From Caulobacter sp. (GTDB lineage: Bacteria > Pseudomonadota > Alphaproteobacteria > Caulobacterales > Caulobacteraceae), in the NCBI GenBank assembly GCA_017745235.1, contig JAGHZU010000007.1, forward strand, positions 1 to 64,000: a DNA stretch of 64,000 bases, in the 5' to 3' direction. The notes under the pieces are model-generated. The model made no database searches and had not been told where the DNA came from. It saw only the letters and a program-made list of their open reading frames with translations. Below, piece by piece: positions 1-7,958 of this stretch; the first letter of the stretch is position 1, and each line of letters begins with the position of its first letter. The position numbers and the translations under genes are program-made.

Positions 1-12
1 CGGACCTATTCT

Positions 13-51
13 TCCCCCTCCGGGGGAGGAGCGCCGAAGGCGCGGAGGGGG
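13..51. repeat. GC-rich intergenic palindromic element
   Basis: The outer arms CCCCCTCCG and CGGAGGGGG enclose an inner GCGCC-GAA-GGCGC hairpin. It has the same design as the element at 37448-37560: C-rich arm, small central stem, G-rich arm. It lies upstream of the thioesterase gene and codes for nothing visible. It is probably a dispersed REP-like intergenic element rather than a terminator, because no T-run follows. Confidence 0.5.
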
Positions 52-151
52 CAAGCAGGCTCGCACCAGCAAGAGCCTCCCGCCAAGGGGCCCTTGACTT
101 CCGTAGCGAAAGAAAACGAACGTCCCCTGCCCCACAACGAAGAGTTCCCGC

Positions 152-940
152 GTGACCCGCTACACCGAACTGATCGACGCCATCGCCGCCACCGAAACGG
201 GCTACGTCGCCCACGTCACCGACGACTGGAAGCAGGGTCGCACCACCTATGGCGGCCTCAGCGCGGCTTTGTGCGTGGAGGCCGCCCAGCGCGCCTTCGC
301 TGGCGCCCCGCCCCTGCGCTCGGCCCAGTTCGCGTTCGTGGGTCCCGCAGCCGGCGAACTGGCCATCCAGGTCAAGACGCTACGCCAGGGCAAGTCGACC
401 CTGTTCGTGGGCGTCGACCTGCTGGGCGAGCAGGGCCTGGCCACGCATGGGGTGCTGACTTTCGGCGCAGCCCGCGCCTCGGAGGTGTCGCACGTCGACG
501 TCCCGTGCCCCGCCGTCGCGCCGCCCGACCAGTGCCCCTCCTTTTTTCCCGAGAACCGCGCCGGCGCCCCGCACTTCTCCAGCCAGTTCGAGGTGCGCAT
601 CGCCGGCGGCACGCGCCCCCTGACCGGCGAGGCGCCCGAGTACCTGCTGTGGATCCGCCATCTCGACCCGGCCGCCACCGGCCTATCGGCCCTGATCGCC
701 CTGGCCGACACGCCCCCGCCGCCCGCCATGGCCCTGTTCCCGCACTTCGGGCCGATCTCGACCATGACCTGGTCGCTGGACGTGGTGAACCCGCTGGCGG
801 CCGACGACGACGGCTGGCGCCTCCTGCGCAGCCGGGCCGAGACGATCGGCGAAGGCTACTCGACCCAGGAAATGCACCTGTGGGACGCCAGGGGCCGCCC
901 CCTCGTCCTCGCCCGTCAGAACGTGGCGGTGTTCGTGTAG
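152..940 (+). CDS. Acyl-CoA thioesterase family protein (double hotdog)
   Basis: This 262-residue cytoplasmic protein resembles the TesB-like/4HBT_3 thioesterases, which hydrolyse acyl-CoA to free acid and CoA. The N-terminal half contains the segment DDWKQGRTTYGGLSAAL, typical of the first hotdog domain. The C-terminal half (about 150-262) forms the second, with a GPISTMTWSLDVVNP strand region. The length matches the family. Start is GTG (ACCCGCTAC follows); no ATG gives a better fit. It stands alone, with an amidase 180 bp downstream on the same strand. The acyl chain preference cannot be read from sequence. Confidence 0.75.
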   Translation: MTRYTELIDAIAATETGYVAHVTDDWKQGRTTYGGLSAALCVEAAQRAFAGAPPLRSAQFAFVGPAAGELAIQVKTLRQGKSTLFVGVDLLGEQGLATHGVLTFGAARASEVSHVDVPCPAVAPPDQCPSFFPENRAGAPHFSSQFEVRIAGGTRPLTGEAPEYLLWIRHLDPAATGLSALIALADTPPPPAMALFPHFGPISTMTWSLDVVNPLAADDDGWRLLRSRAETIGEGYSTQEMHLWDARGRPLVLARQNVAVFV

Positions 941-1118
941 GCAAGATCGTTGGTCATCCCGGAAGCCTCGCAGAGCCGGGATGACAAGCCGGTATGACAG
1001 GGAGAGGTTCCGTTTCAACGGGTCAACCGCAAGGAGGCTTGGCGCCGCCCACCTCCTCGCCCCATGCTCCGCTATCCGGTCGCCTGGGAGTCGCGGCCGC
1101 CGAGGGGAAACGCACTCG

Positions 1119-2750
1119 ATGACCAAGTTCGCCTGCCTGGCCGGCGCGATGGCGGCCCTGACCATGGGCGCGGCCCCCTCGCTGGCCGAGCCGGCCGCTC
1201 CTTCCGGCGGCGAGACGCCCGAGGCCTTCCTGAAGTCGGCGCCCCCCACCGATCCGGCGGCGCCGTCCAGTTCTCTCTCGATCGACGACGTCCACAGGAT
1301 CCAGAGTCTCGAGCCTTCGCCCGCGACCCATGTCGTCAAGGCGATGCTGCTGGCCTATCGACAACTGAATCCCAGACTCCACGCCGTCATCGCCCTGAAC
1401 CCGCACGCCCTGGCCGACGCCCGGGCGCTGGACGCCGAGCGCAAGGCCGGCAAGGTCCGGGGACTGCTGCACGGCGTGCCGATCCTGCTGAAGGACAATA
1501 TCGAAAGCGCCGACGACACCGCCACCACCGCCGGCTCCCTGGCGCTGAAGGACAACATCACCGGCCGCGACGCCCCGCTGGTCCGCCGGCTGACCGACGC
1601 CGGGGCGGTGATCCTGGGCAAGGCCAACCTGTCGGAGTGGGCCAACATCCGCTCCAGCCATTCGATCAGCGGCTGGAGCGCCGTGGGCGGCACGGTGCGC
1701 AATCCCTTCGTCCTCGACCGCAGCGCCTGCGGCTCGTCCAGCGGTTCGGCCGCCGCGGTGGCGGCGGGCCTGGCTCCGGCGGCGATCGGCACCGAGACCG
1801 ACGGCTCGATCACCTGCCCGGCGGCGGTCAACGGCCTGGTCGGCCTCAAGCCCACCGTCGGCCTGGTCTCGCGCACCCACATCGTGCCGATCAGCCACAG
1901 CCAGGACACCGCGGGCCCGATGACCCGCACCGTCACCGACGCGGCCCTGGTGCTGACCGCGATCGCCGGCTCCGACCCCGCCGATCCGGCCACCAGGGAC
2001 GCCGACGCCCGCAAGACCGACTACGCCAAGGGCCTGGACAGGAACGCGCTCAAGGGCGTGACCCTGGCCGTCGCCCGCTTCTACGCCGGCTATTCGCCCG
2101 GCACGGATGCGGTGTTCGAGCAGGCGCTCAAGGACCTCAAGGCCCAGGGCGCCACCCTGGTCGACGTCAAGGATTTCAACGAGGAGCCGATCGGCAAGGC
2201 CGAGGGCGTGGTGCTCTACACCGAGCTCAAGGTCGACCTGAACGCCTACCTGGCCTCGACCGATCCGGCCAAGGTCAAGACCCGCACCCTGGCCGACCTG
2301 ATCGCCTTCAACGCCGCCAGCCCCAAGGAGCTGGAATGGTTCGGCCAGGAGACCTTCGAAAAGGCCCAGGCCACCAAGGGCTACGACGATCCGGACTACG
2401 TGCAGGCGCTCGCCGACGCCAAGCGTCTGGCCGGGCCCGAGGGCATCGACAAGATCCTGAAGGAAACAGGCGCTGTCGCCATCGTCGCCCCCACCACCGG
2501 ACCGGCCTGGACCATAGATCCACTGAACGGCGACCACTATGGCGGCTCGGCCACCACCCTGCCCGCCGTGGCCGGCTATCCACACCTGACCGTGCCGATG
2601 GGCGACGTCGGCGGCCTGCCGGTGGGGCTCAGCTTCATCGGTCCGGCCTGGAGCGAGGCCCGGCTGCTGAGCCTGGGCTATGCCTACGAACAGGCCACCC
2701 ACCGCCGGATCGAACCCAAGTTCCTGCCGACGCTGTCACCGGACAAGTAG
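1119..2750 (+). CDS. Exported amidase (amidase signature family)
   Basis: 543 residues. I chose the ATG at 1119, preceded by GAGGGG, because it opens a clear signal peptide (MTKFACLAGAMAALTMG, with cleavage near SLAEP). A longer reading from 981 puts a charged tail before it. The amidase signature Ser-cisSer-Lys triad is visible: Lys in the LLKDNIES segment, the Gly/Ser-rich GSSSGSAAAVAAG stretch, and DGSITCPAAVNGLVGLKP. Such enzymes hydrolyse amide bonds to acid and ammonia. The signal peptide implies a periplasmic substrate, perhaps peptides or aryl/acyl amides. The substrate is not deducible. Confidence 0.85.
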   Translation: MTKFACLAGAMAALTMGAAPSLAEPAAPSGGETPEAFLKSAPPTDPAAPSSSLSIDDVHRIQSLEPSPATHVVKAMLLAYRQLNPRLHAVIALNPHALADARALDAERKAGKVRGLLHGVPILLKDNIESADDTATTAGSLALKDNITGRDAPLVRRLTDAGAVILGKANLSEWANIRSSHSISGWSAVGGTVRNPFVLDRSACGSSSGSAAAVAAGLAPAAIGTETDGSITCPAAVNGLVGLKPTVGLVSRTHIVPISHSQDTAGPMTRTVTDAALVLTAIAGSDPADPATRDADARKTDYAKGLDRNALKGVTLAVARFYAGYSPGTDAVFEQALKDLKAQGATLVDVKDFNEEPIGKAEGVVLYTELKVDLNAYLASTDPAKVKTRTLADLIAFNAASPKELEWFGQETFEKAQATKGYDDPDYVQALADAKRLAGPEGIDKILKETGAVAIVAPTTGPAWTIDPLNGDHYGGSATTLPAVAGYPHLTVPMGDVGGLPVGLSFIGPAWSEARLLSLGYAYEQATHRRIEPKFLPTLSPDK

Positions 2751-2809
2751 CTCCCCCCTCCTGCGGAGGTGTCGGCGGAGCAGACGGCGGGGGCTCCCGG
2801 CCCTCCGCC

Positions 2810-2977
2810 TCAGACCTTCGGCCGGATGGCGTCGACCGGCGGCGGCGGCGGGGTCACCCGCGAGATGTCGGGCGCCACCGGCGGCGGCGGGCCGCCGCCC
2901 GGCCGGTACTCGTAGCGCGGACCGCAGGCGGCCAGCGCCAGGGCGATCCCGCCCAGGACGAGCGCCGTCCTCAGCAT
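2810..2977 (-). CDS. Small proline-rich lipoprotein
   Basis: 55 residues. It opens with MLRTALVLGGIALALAACG, a lipoprotein signal with lipobox LAAC at Cys18, followed by a Gly/Pro-rich tail (RPGGGPPPPVAPD, then VTPPPPPVDA). It is the last gene of the leftward exported operon, and its ATG overlaps the stop of the preceding gene by 7 nt, so translation is probably coupled. It has no recognisable domain. It could be an outer-membrane anchor or entry-exclusion-like small lipoprotein; that is inference only. Confidence 0.6.
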   Translation of the reverse strand: MLRTALVLGGIALALAACGPRYEYRPGGGPPPPVAPDISRVTPPPPPVDAIRPKV

Positions 2978-3519
2978 CCCGAGCGTCCCTGGCCATCTCG
3001 GGGTTCGGGACGCGAGCCCAGGCCGCCGTTCGGACCCAGGCCCAGGCCGTCGCGGAAGCAGCGGTTGTCGGCGCGGGGATCCCAGTAGTCGATCGAGCCG
3101 TCGGGCGCCTTGAACGCCCAGCGCTCGCCCGTCCGCCCCGTGCGGCCGCTGACGTTGATGTCGCCCGGTCCGTCGGAGGCCACGCGGTAGGCGTCGCCCG
3201 ACACCCGGTCCACGGCGCAGGTCTCGGCCACGCCGGCCTTGGACAGGTCCCCGCGCAAGGCCGCCGACGATCCGGTGTCGCGGTTGAAGGCGCTGACCTC
3301 GGTCTGGCCCTTGCCGCCGACAAAGACCTGGGTGCCGGTGGCGCGGTCGTAGGTCATCACGTCGGGCGCCTCGCCGGTCAGAGGCGCCCCGCACGGCATC
3401 GGCCTGCGGGGCGGACCCGACGGCGGGCCGTCGCGATAGGCGTCCTGCGCCCAGGCCGCCCCGGCGGGCGTGGCGGCGACGATGACGGCGGCCATCAGGC
3501 CGGAAGCCAACTTGCTCAT
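2971..3519 (-). CDS. Exported hypothetical protein, third gene of exported operon
   Basis: 182 residues beginning MSKLASGLMAAVIVAATPAGAAWAQ, a Sec signal peptide with AWA-Q cleavage. I do not recognise the mature part. It carries four Cys residues and a stretch FVGGKGQTEVSAFNRDTG, then GDINVSGRTGRTGERWAFK. The start ATG overlaps the stop of the beta-helix gene as ATGA, and its own stop overlaps the next start. The coupling suggests it works with the beta-helix and Sel1 proteins in the periplasm or outer membrane. No catalytic motif is seen. Confidence 0.65.
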   Translation of the reverse strand: MSKLASGLMAAVIVAATPAGAAWAQDAYRDGPPSGPPRRPMPCGAPLTGEAPDVMTYDRATGTQVFVGGKGQTEVSAFNRDTGSSAALRGDLSKAGVAETCAVDRVSGDAYRVASDGPGDINVSGRTGRTGERWAFKAPDGSIDYWDPRADNRCFRDGLGLGPNGGLGSRPEPRDGQGRSGC

Positions 3520-4940
3520 CGCGAGGTTCCCCCTTGCGGCGCGTAGGGTTGCGGCGAACCGGGACCGACCGGCCCGCCGGCCGCAGCGGCGGCGTCGTCG
3601 AGGTTCGCGGTTCCGCCGGCCAGCTGCGGCCCCGTCACGGCGGCGACCGCCGCCGTCCCGGGCCAATAGGCGTCGAAGTCGCGCCGGGCCCGGTCCCGCG
3701 GCGTTCGGAACAGCTCCGGCGCCTCGAACCAGGACTGGCAGGTCAGCTTGCCGTCGAAATAGCCCGTGACCAGGGCCTCGCAGCCGCCTTGCCGGGCGTA
3801 GACCCGGTTGTCGCGAGCCCTGACCTTGGCCCCGTTGTCGGCGAACAGCCCGGCGCGCATCACCCCGGCGATGGCGTTGTCGGCGGCATAGACTGTGCCC
3901 GATCCCGCGTAGATGCCCACGTCCGTGGCCTCCAGCTTGCCCTCGGTCACCCTCAGGTCGGCGTTCTCGAGCACCACGGCCCAGTCGCTGTCGCGAACCA
4001 CCGGCCGCAGCAGCGTGGTCTCGTCCCCGCCGCCCACATAGACGCCTCGCGAGAAGCCATCGACGCTCAGGCCTTCGATCTGCACCAGCTGCGAGCGGTT
4101 CATGCCGGCCAGGACGAAGCCGGCCGAGTTGCGGCTGCGGCTCGATCCGGTCCAGTCGCCCAGGCGCACCACGCGGATGTCGCGGAAGCGGCTGTCGTCG
4201 CCCGGCTCGAACGCCGCGCCGATCGCGGTGGCGGCCACCTCGACATTATCGGCCATGATCGTGCCGGTGGCCTTGACCACCGCCTGGCGGGTGCGGCCGA
4301 TGAAGCTGGAGCCCGAGACCTCCAACCGGCTGTCCGACAGGTCCAGCGCCGAGGCGTCGCCGTCGTAACGGATCACGACGTTCTTCAGCGCCAGCTCGGT
4401 GGCCCGGCCGCTGATGCAGCTGTTGGACCCGGCGCGCAGGGCGTCGATGCCCAGGCCCTCGACCACGACGTATTCCACGCCCGGGGCGATGCGGATGCAG
4501 GGCTGGTCGATCGCCGCCACCAGGATCGGCCGCCCCCGCGCCGCCGTATAGCCCTCGGCCACGATCGTCACCGAGCGGGTCACGACCAGGGAGTCGACGC
4601 AGGCACCGCCGCCACGAGAGCGTAGCACCAGCACGCCGCCGTCGTAGAGCTGGTCCAGCGCGCGGCCCGCCTCGCCGGGATAGGCGCGGTCGCAGTCGAT
4701 CACGGCGCGATAGCGACCGCCGCGATAGCCCTGGCCGTAACCGTAGCGCGGACGCGGCTTGTGCGGATGGCGGACCTTGCAGCCCTGCGAGAGGTTCGGT
4801 TCCAGCAGCAGGCCGAAGCACGGCCGGATCTGCTGGTCGATCTTGGCGTCGGGGGAGCCGGCCGTGGCGGTTCCGGATCCGCCCCCCACCGCCAGGACCA
4901 TAGCCGCCAGCCCGGCGGCGAGCCGTCGAAGCGTGGTCAT
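3516..4940 (-). CDS. Exported right-handed parallel beta-helix protein
   Basis: 474 residues. A signal peptide (MTTLRRLAAGLAAMVLAVGG, cleavage near ATAG) precedes a Tyr/Gly/Arg-rich linker (RPRYGYGQGYRGGRY, about 63-77). About 110-400 is a run of short beta-strands with regular turns, such as LALKNVVIRYDGDASALDLSDS and SFIGRTRQAVVKATGTIMADN. This is the pattern of pectin-lyase-like helices. Eight or more Cys residues suggest periplasmic disulfides. The C-terminal tail is Ala/Gly/Pro-rich. It may bind or modify a polysaccharide, but I see no definite lyase or epimerase catalytic motif. ATGA overlaps join it to both neighbours. Confidence 0.75.
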   Translation of the reverse strand: MTTLRRLAAGLAAMVLAVGGGSGTATAGSPDAKIDQQIRPCFGLLLEPNLSQGCKVRHPHKPRPRYGYGQGYRGGRYRAVIDCDRAYPGEAGRALDQLYDGGVLVLRSRGGGACVDSLVVTRSVTIVAEGYTAARGRPILVAAIDQPCIRIAPGVEYVVVEGLGIDALRAGSNSCISGRATELALKNVVIRYDGDASALDLSDSRLEVSGSSFIGRTRQAVVKATGTIMADNVEVAATAIGAAFEPGDDSRFRDIRVVRLGDWTGSSRSRNSAGFVLAGMNRSQLVQIEGLSVDGFSRGVYVGGGDETTLLRPVVRDSDWAVVLENADLRVTEGKLEATDVGIYAGSGTVYAADNAIAGVMRAGLFADNGAKVRARDNRVYARQGGCEALVTGYFDGKLTCQSWFEAPELFRTPRDRARRDFDAYWPGTAAVAAVTGPQLAGGTANLDDAAAAAGGPVGPGSPQPYAPQGGTSR

Positions 4941-6442
4941 CGATAGTCCCTCTCGATGTAAGGCTGGCCTCGATCGGCGACAGCGCGCGGCGGACGCGAG
5001 ACCTGGGACAGCAATTGCTGCAGCCGCCAGACCGACGGCTTGAACCCGGCCAAGGCGCCGTCCAGCTGGTAGACCACCGCCTTGGCGCGGTCCTGGTCCG
5101 CAACGCCCTGCAGACCCAGCGAGAAGAAGGTCGACATGGCGTACTTGGCCTCGGCCGAGCCTTGCCGTTCGGCCTCCTCGTACCAGTGATAGGCCCGGGC
5201 GTAGTCGCGCGGCACGCCCACTCCCTCGGAGTACATGACCGCCAGCACCAGCTGGGCCTTGGACGAGCCGTTGACCGCCGCGTACTGTATCGCCCGCACC
5301 TTCTCGATCCCCGACAGCCGGCCGGTCGGCGGTCGGCCGATCATCGCCTGGAAGGTCTGGGCGTCGTTGACCGTCAGCAGGCGCTCGTCCAGCAGCGGCT
5401 GCGGGATCACCCTCAAATAGGCCAGAGCCTCGCCGACGTGCACAAACGGCAGTTCCGGCAGGCGGGCCAAGGCCGCCTCCTTGGCCTCGCCCGACGGATC
5501 GCTCTCATCGGAGTGCGGTACGCCGGAGTCGGGCGAATCCGGCGGATAGAACTCGTAGGGCGGGATCCAGCGCTTGGCCTTGGTCTCCACGAATGAGCCG
5601 TAGGAGGCCCGCTGCGGCGAGCTGCGCTCGAAGTCCTTGAGCATGACATAGGCCGACACGTCGCCGGTCTGCACGGCCAGATAATTGTAGAGATAGGCGT
5701 CCACGTCGTTGCGGCGGAAGAGGTCCAGCGCCGCGGGCGCGCCGGTCCGCTTGGGCGTGCCGTAGGCTTCGACGGCCTGGAGGTTGTCGGAGGGCTCGCC
5801 GAACGGACCGAAGAAGCCGTCGTGCATCCGCGCCAGGACCCGGTAGCCGTCGGCGCCCTGGGTGGAAAGGATGTAGATCACGCGGTTGCGGACCTTCTCG
5901 CGCTCCTCGGTCGACATCCGCGAGAGCAGACGGTCCAGTGCTCCGTAGGCGGCATGGCGCTCGAAGGCCCGGCAGTCGTCGAAGCGCGACAGGGGCCCGC
6001 TGTCCTTGCCGCGCCGCTCATAGGCCGAGATCGGGGAGTAGCCACCCGCATTGGCCAAGGCCATGGCGTACCAGACGGCCGCCTCGACAGGGTCCTCGAG
6101 ATTCTTGTCCACCGCGCGCTGGCCTTCGTAGCGGCGGGCCAGCTCCAGCTGAGCGAAGAAATCGCCCCGGAAGCCGCCCTGGCGCAGGGCGCGGATTTCC
6201 TGTTGCTGTTGATTGAACTGGCCGGAGACGCCCTGGGCGGCCTGGGGCCGCGGGCAGGCGCTGGCCCGCTTGTGGAACCAGAACGCCGGCCCCGTGTCGC
6301 AGCCGAACAGCGGCATCGCGACGGCCGCAACCATCGCCGCCACGGGAACGCGGCGGATCAGGTTCGGACGATTTTCCAGGGTCCGAGCCAGCCGCTCGCG
6401 AAGGGCGGCGAGCTGAGGAACAGCCGTGCCGGTCTCGTGCAT
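4937..6442 (-). CDS. Sel1-repeat envelope protein, first gene of exported operon
   Basis: 501 residues. A basic N-terminus is followed by one hydrophobic segment (about 31-47) ending LFGC (Cys48), which may be a lipobox or a signal anchor. The true start may lie nearer this segment. Sel1/TPR-like helical repeats are visible at about 95-140 (ELARRYEG ... AAVWYAMALANAG) and 382-470 (YAAVNGSSKAQLVLAVMYSEG, RAYHWYEEAERQGSAEAKY). Sel1 proteins are scaffolds in envelope complexes. The stop overlaps the beta-helix start (ATGA). A Sel1 lipoprotein beside a beta-helix protein recalls the AlgK/AlgG pairing of alginate export, but no synthase is present here. Confidence 0.7.
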   Translation of the reverse strand: MHETGTAVPQLAALRERLARTLENRPNLIRRVPVAAMVAAVAMPLFGCDTGPAFWFHKRASACPRPQAAQGVSGQFNQQQQEIRALRQGGFRGDFFAQLELARRYEGQRAVDKNLEDPVEAAVWYAMALANAGGYSPISAYERRGKDSGPLSRFDDCRAFERHAAYGALDRLLSRMSTEEREKVRNRVIYILSTQGADGYRVLARMHDGFFGPFGEPSDNLQAVEAYGTPKRTGAPAALDLFRRNDVDAYLYNYLAVQTGDVSAYVMLKDFERSSPQRASYGSFVETKAKRWIPPYEFYPPDSPDSGVPHSDESDPSGEAKEAALARLPELPFVHVGEALAYLRVIPQPLLDERLLTVNDAQTFQAMIGRPPTGRLSGIEKVRAIQYAAVNGSSKAQLVLAVMYSEGVGVPRDYARAYHWYEEAERQGSAEAKYAMSTFFSLGLQGVADQDRAKAVVYQLDGALAGFKPSVWRLQQLLSQVSRPPRAVADRGQPYIERDYR

Positions 6443-6642
6443 CGCTCCCCCTCAGCACGCGCGTTAACCATGAATGAAGCTCCACTCATGTGCCGGGGGA
6501 AAAGTACTGTCAAGCTCGCCGAACACCGTTCATGGAGGTGTCGTAAATCTGCCTGTGAGGGAATTCCCCACCCAGGCGAATTCCGAGGTTTTTCCTAGCT
6601 TCTCCTTGCCTCAGCATCCCAGCGCCTGACCATCAGACCCAT

Positions 6643-6686
6643 CTCCAGGCCACTACGCGATCGGCTGCTCGCGCAGTGGCCTGGAG
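6643..6686 (-). terminator. Long hairpin downstream of acyl-CoA dehydrogenase
   Basis: The perfect 12-bp arms CTCCAGGCCACT (6643-6654) and AGTGGCCTGGAG (6675-6686) enclose an inner CGCGA/TCGCG pair. It lies 32 nt past the stop of the leftward dehydrogenase operon. No T-run follows, so it may be an mRNA 3-prime stabiliser rather than a classical terminator. The facing exported operon starts at 6442. Confidence 0.55.
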
Positions 6687-6717
6687 GAGATCACCACCGA
6701 TTCCGGGACGGCGAGAA

Positions 6718-7941
6718 TCAACGCCCGGTGGGCATGTCCTTGAAGGCGACATCCTTGTCGACACGTACGTCGCCGGGGAGGCCCAGGACGCGTTCGGCGA
6801 TGATGTTCTTCAGGATCTCGTCGGTTCCGCCGGCGATCCGTAGGCCTGGGGCCCACATCAGGCTCTGCTGGAACGCCGCCTCCATGGGAGCCAGGGCCGG
6901 ATCGTTGAGGATCCCGTATTCGCCCTCGGCTTCGACGGCGGTGTTGGCCAGGTCCTGCAGCTGGTTGGCCGAGATGATCTTGCCGATCGAGCTCTCCGGC
7001 CCCGGCGTCTGGCCGCGCGACAGGGCGGTCATGGTGCGGAAGCGGGTGAACTTCAGCCCCTGGGAGTTGACGTACCAGTCGGCCAGCTTCTCGCGGAAGG
7101 CCTGGTCCTTCAGCACCGGCCCGGCGGCGCCATTGAGGCCGCGCGCCAGCTCCATCACCTGCCGGTAGTCGGGGCCGGCCGAACCGCCAACGGCCAGACG
7201 CTCGTTCATCAGGGTGACCAGCGCCACCTGCCAGCCCTGCCCCACCTCGCCCAGGCGCTGGCTGTCCTTGACCCGCAGGTCGCTGAAATAGACCTCGTTG
7301 AACTCACGACCGCCCGACATCTGGTGGATCGGACGGCACTCGACCGCCGCGTCCTTCATGTCGATCCAGAACATGGTCAGGCCCTTGTGCTTGGGCACGT
7401 CGGGATCGGTGCGGACCAGCAGAATGCCGTAGTCGCAATAGTGAGCGCCGGTGGTCCAGACCTTCTGGCCGTTGATGACCCAGTCGTCGCCGTCACGCAC
7501 CGCACGGGTTCGTAGCGCCGCGACGTCCGAGCCGCCCGCCGGTTCGGAGAACAGCTGGCACCAGATTTCCTCGCCCTTCACGGCGGGGCCGACGAAGCGC
7601 TTCTTGGTCTCGTCGTTGGCGAAGGCCATCACGGTGGGGACGCACATGCCAAGGCCGATCGTGAAGTAGCCATAGCCGACGCCGGCCTTGGCCTCTTCCT
7701 GGCCGAAGATCACCGACTGGATCGGCGTGCCGCCGCCGCCGCCGATCGCGGCGGGCCAGGTGATGCAGGCGTAGCCCGCGGCGGCCTTGCGAGCCTGCCA
7801 GGCCTTGGCCGCGGCCATGTGCTCGGGCGTGTTGGGCTTGAGCTCACCGAACTGCGCGCGATGGGCGGCGGCGTTCTCGGCCAGCCAGGCGCGAGCCTTC
7901 TCGCGGTAGGCGGCTTCCTCGGGGGAATCGTTGAAATCCAT
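6718..7941 (-). CDS. Acyl-CoA dehydrogenase, catalytic-type subunit
   Basis: 407 residues of the FadE/ACAD family: flavoenzymes that introduce an alpha-beta double bond in acyl-CoA. Seen: the FAD/substrate loop CQLFSEPAGGSD, WVINGQKVWTTGA, and C-terminal RIAGGTDEILKNIIAERVLGLP. The usual C-terminal catalytic Glu position is Gly (AGGTDE). A Glu at residue 247 in LMNERLAVGG sits where isovaleryl-CoA dehydrogenase carries its helix-G base (LERL). It follows the second dehydrogenase by 17 nt in one leftward operon. The substrate is unknown: fatty, branched or steroid-side-chain acyl-CoA are all possible. Confidence 0.88.
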   Translation of the reverse strand: MDFNDSPEEAAYREKARAWLAENAAAHRAQFGELKPNTPEHMAAAKAWQARKAAAGYACITWPAAIGGGGGTPIQSVIFGQEEAKAGVGYGYFTIGLGMCVPTVMAFANDETKKRFVGPAVKGEEIWCQLFSEPAGGSDVAALRTRAVRDGDDWVINGQKVWTTGAHYCDYGILLVRTDPDVPKHKGLTMFWIDMKDAAVECRPIHQMSGGREFNEVYFSDLRVKDSQRLGEVGQGWQVALVTLMNERLAVGGSAGPDYRQVMELARGLNGAAGPVLKDQAFREKLADWYVNSQGLKFTRFRTMTALSRGQTPGPESSIGKIISANQLQDLANTAVEAEGEYGILNDPALAPMEAAFQQSLMWAPGLRIAGGTDEILKNIIAERVLGLPGDVRVDKDVAFKDMPTGR

Positions 7942-7958
7942 GGTTCTTCTTCAGTCCC

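Noticed and set aside
981..1118. Upstream extension of the amidase reading frame
   Set aside because: It adds 46 Arg/Gly/Ser-rich residues before a clear signal peptide that has its own SD at 1119.
1023..2702. 559-codon open frame opposite the amidase
   Set aside because: Antisense shadow, Gly/Arg-rich with no domain; the facing gene has full family motifs.
6590..6717. Possible tRNA in the 6643-6686 hairpin
   Set aside because: One stem only, no cloverleaf or T-loop GTTCRAATC.
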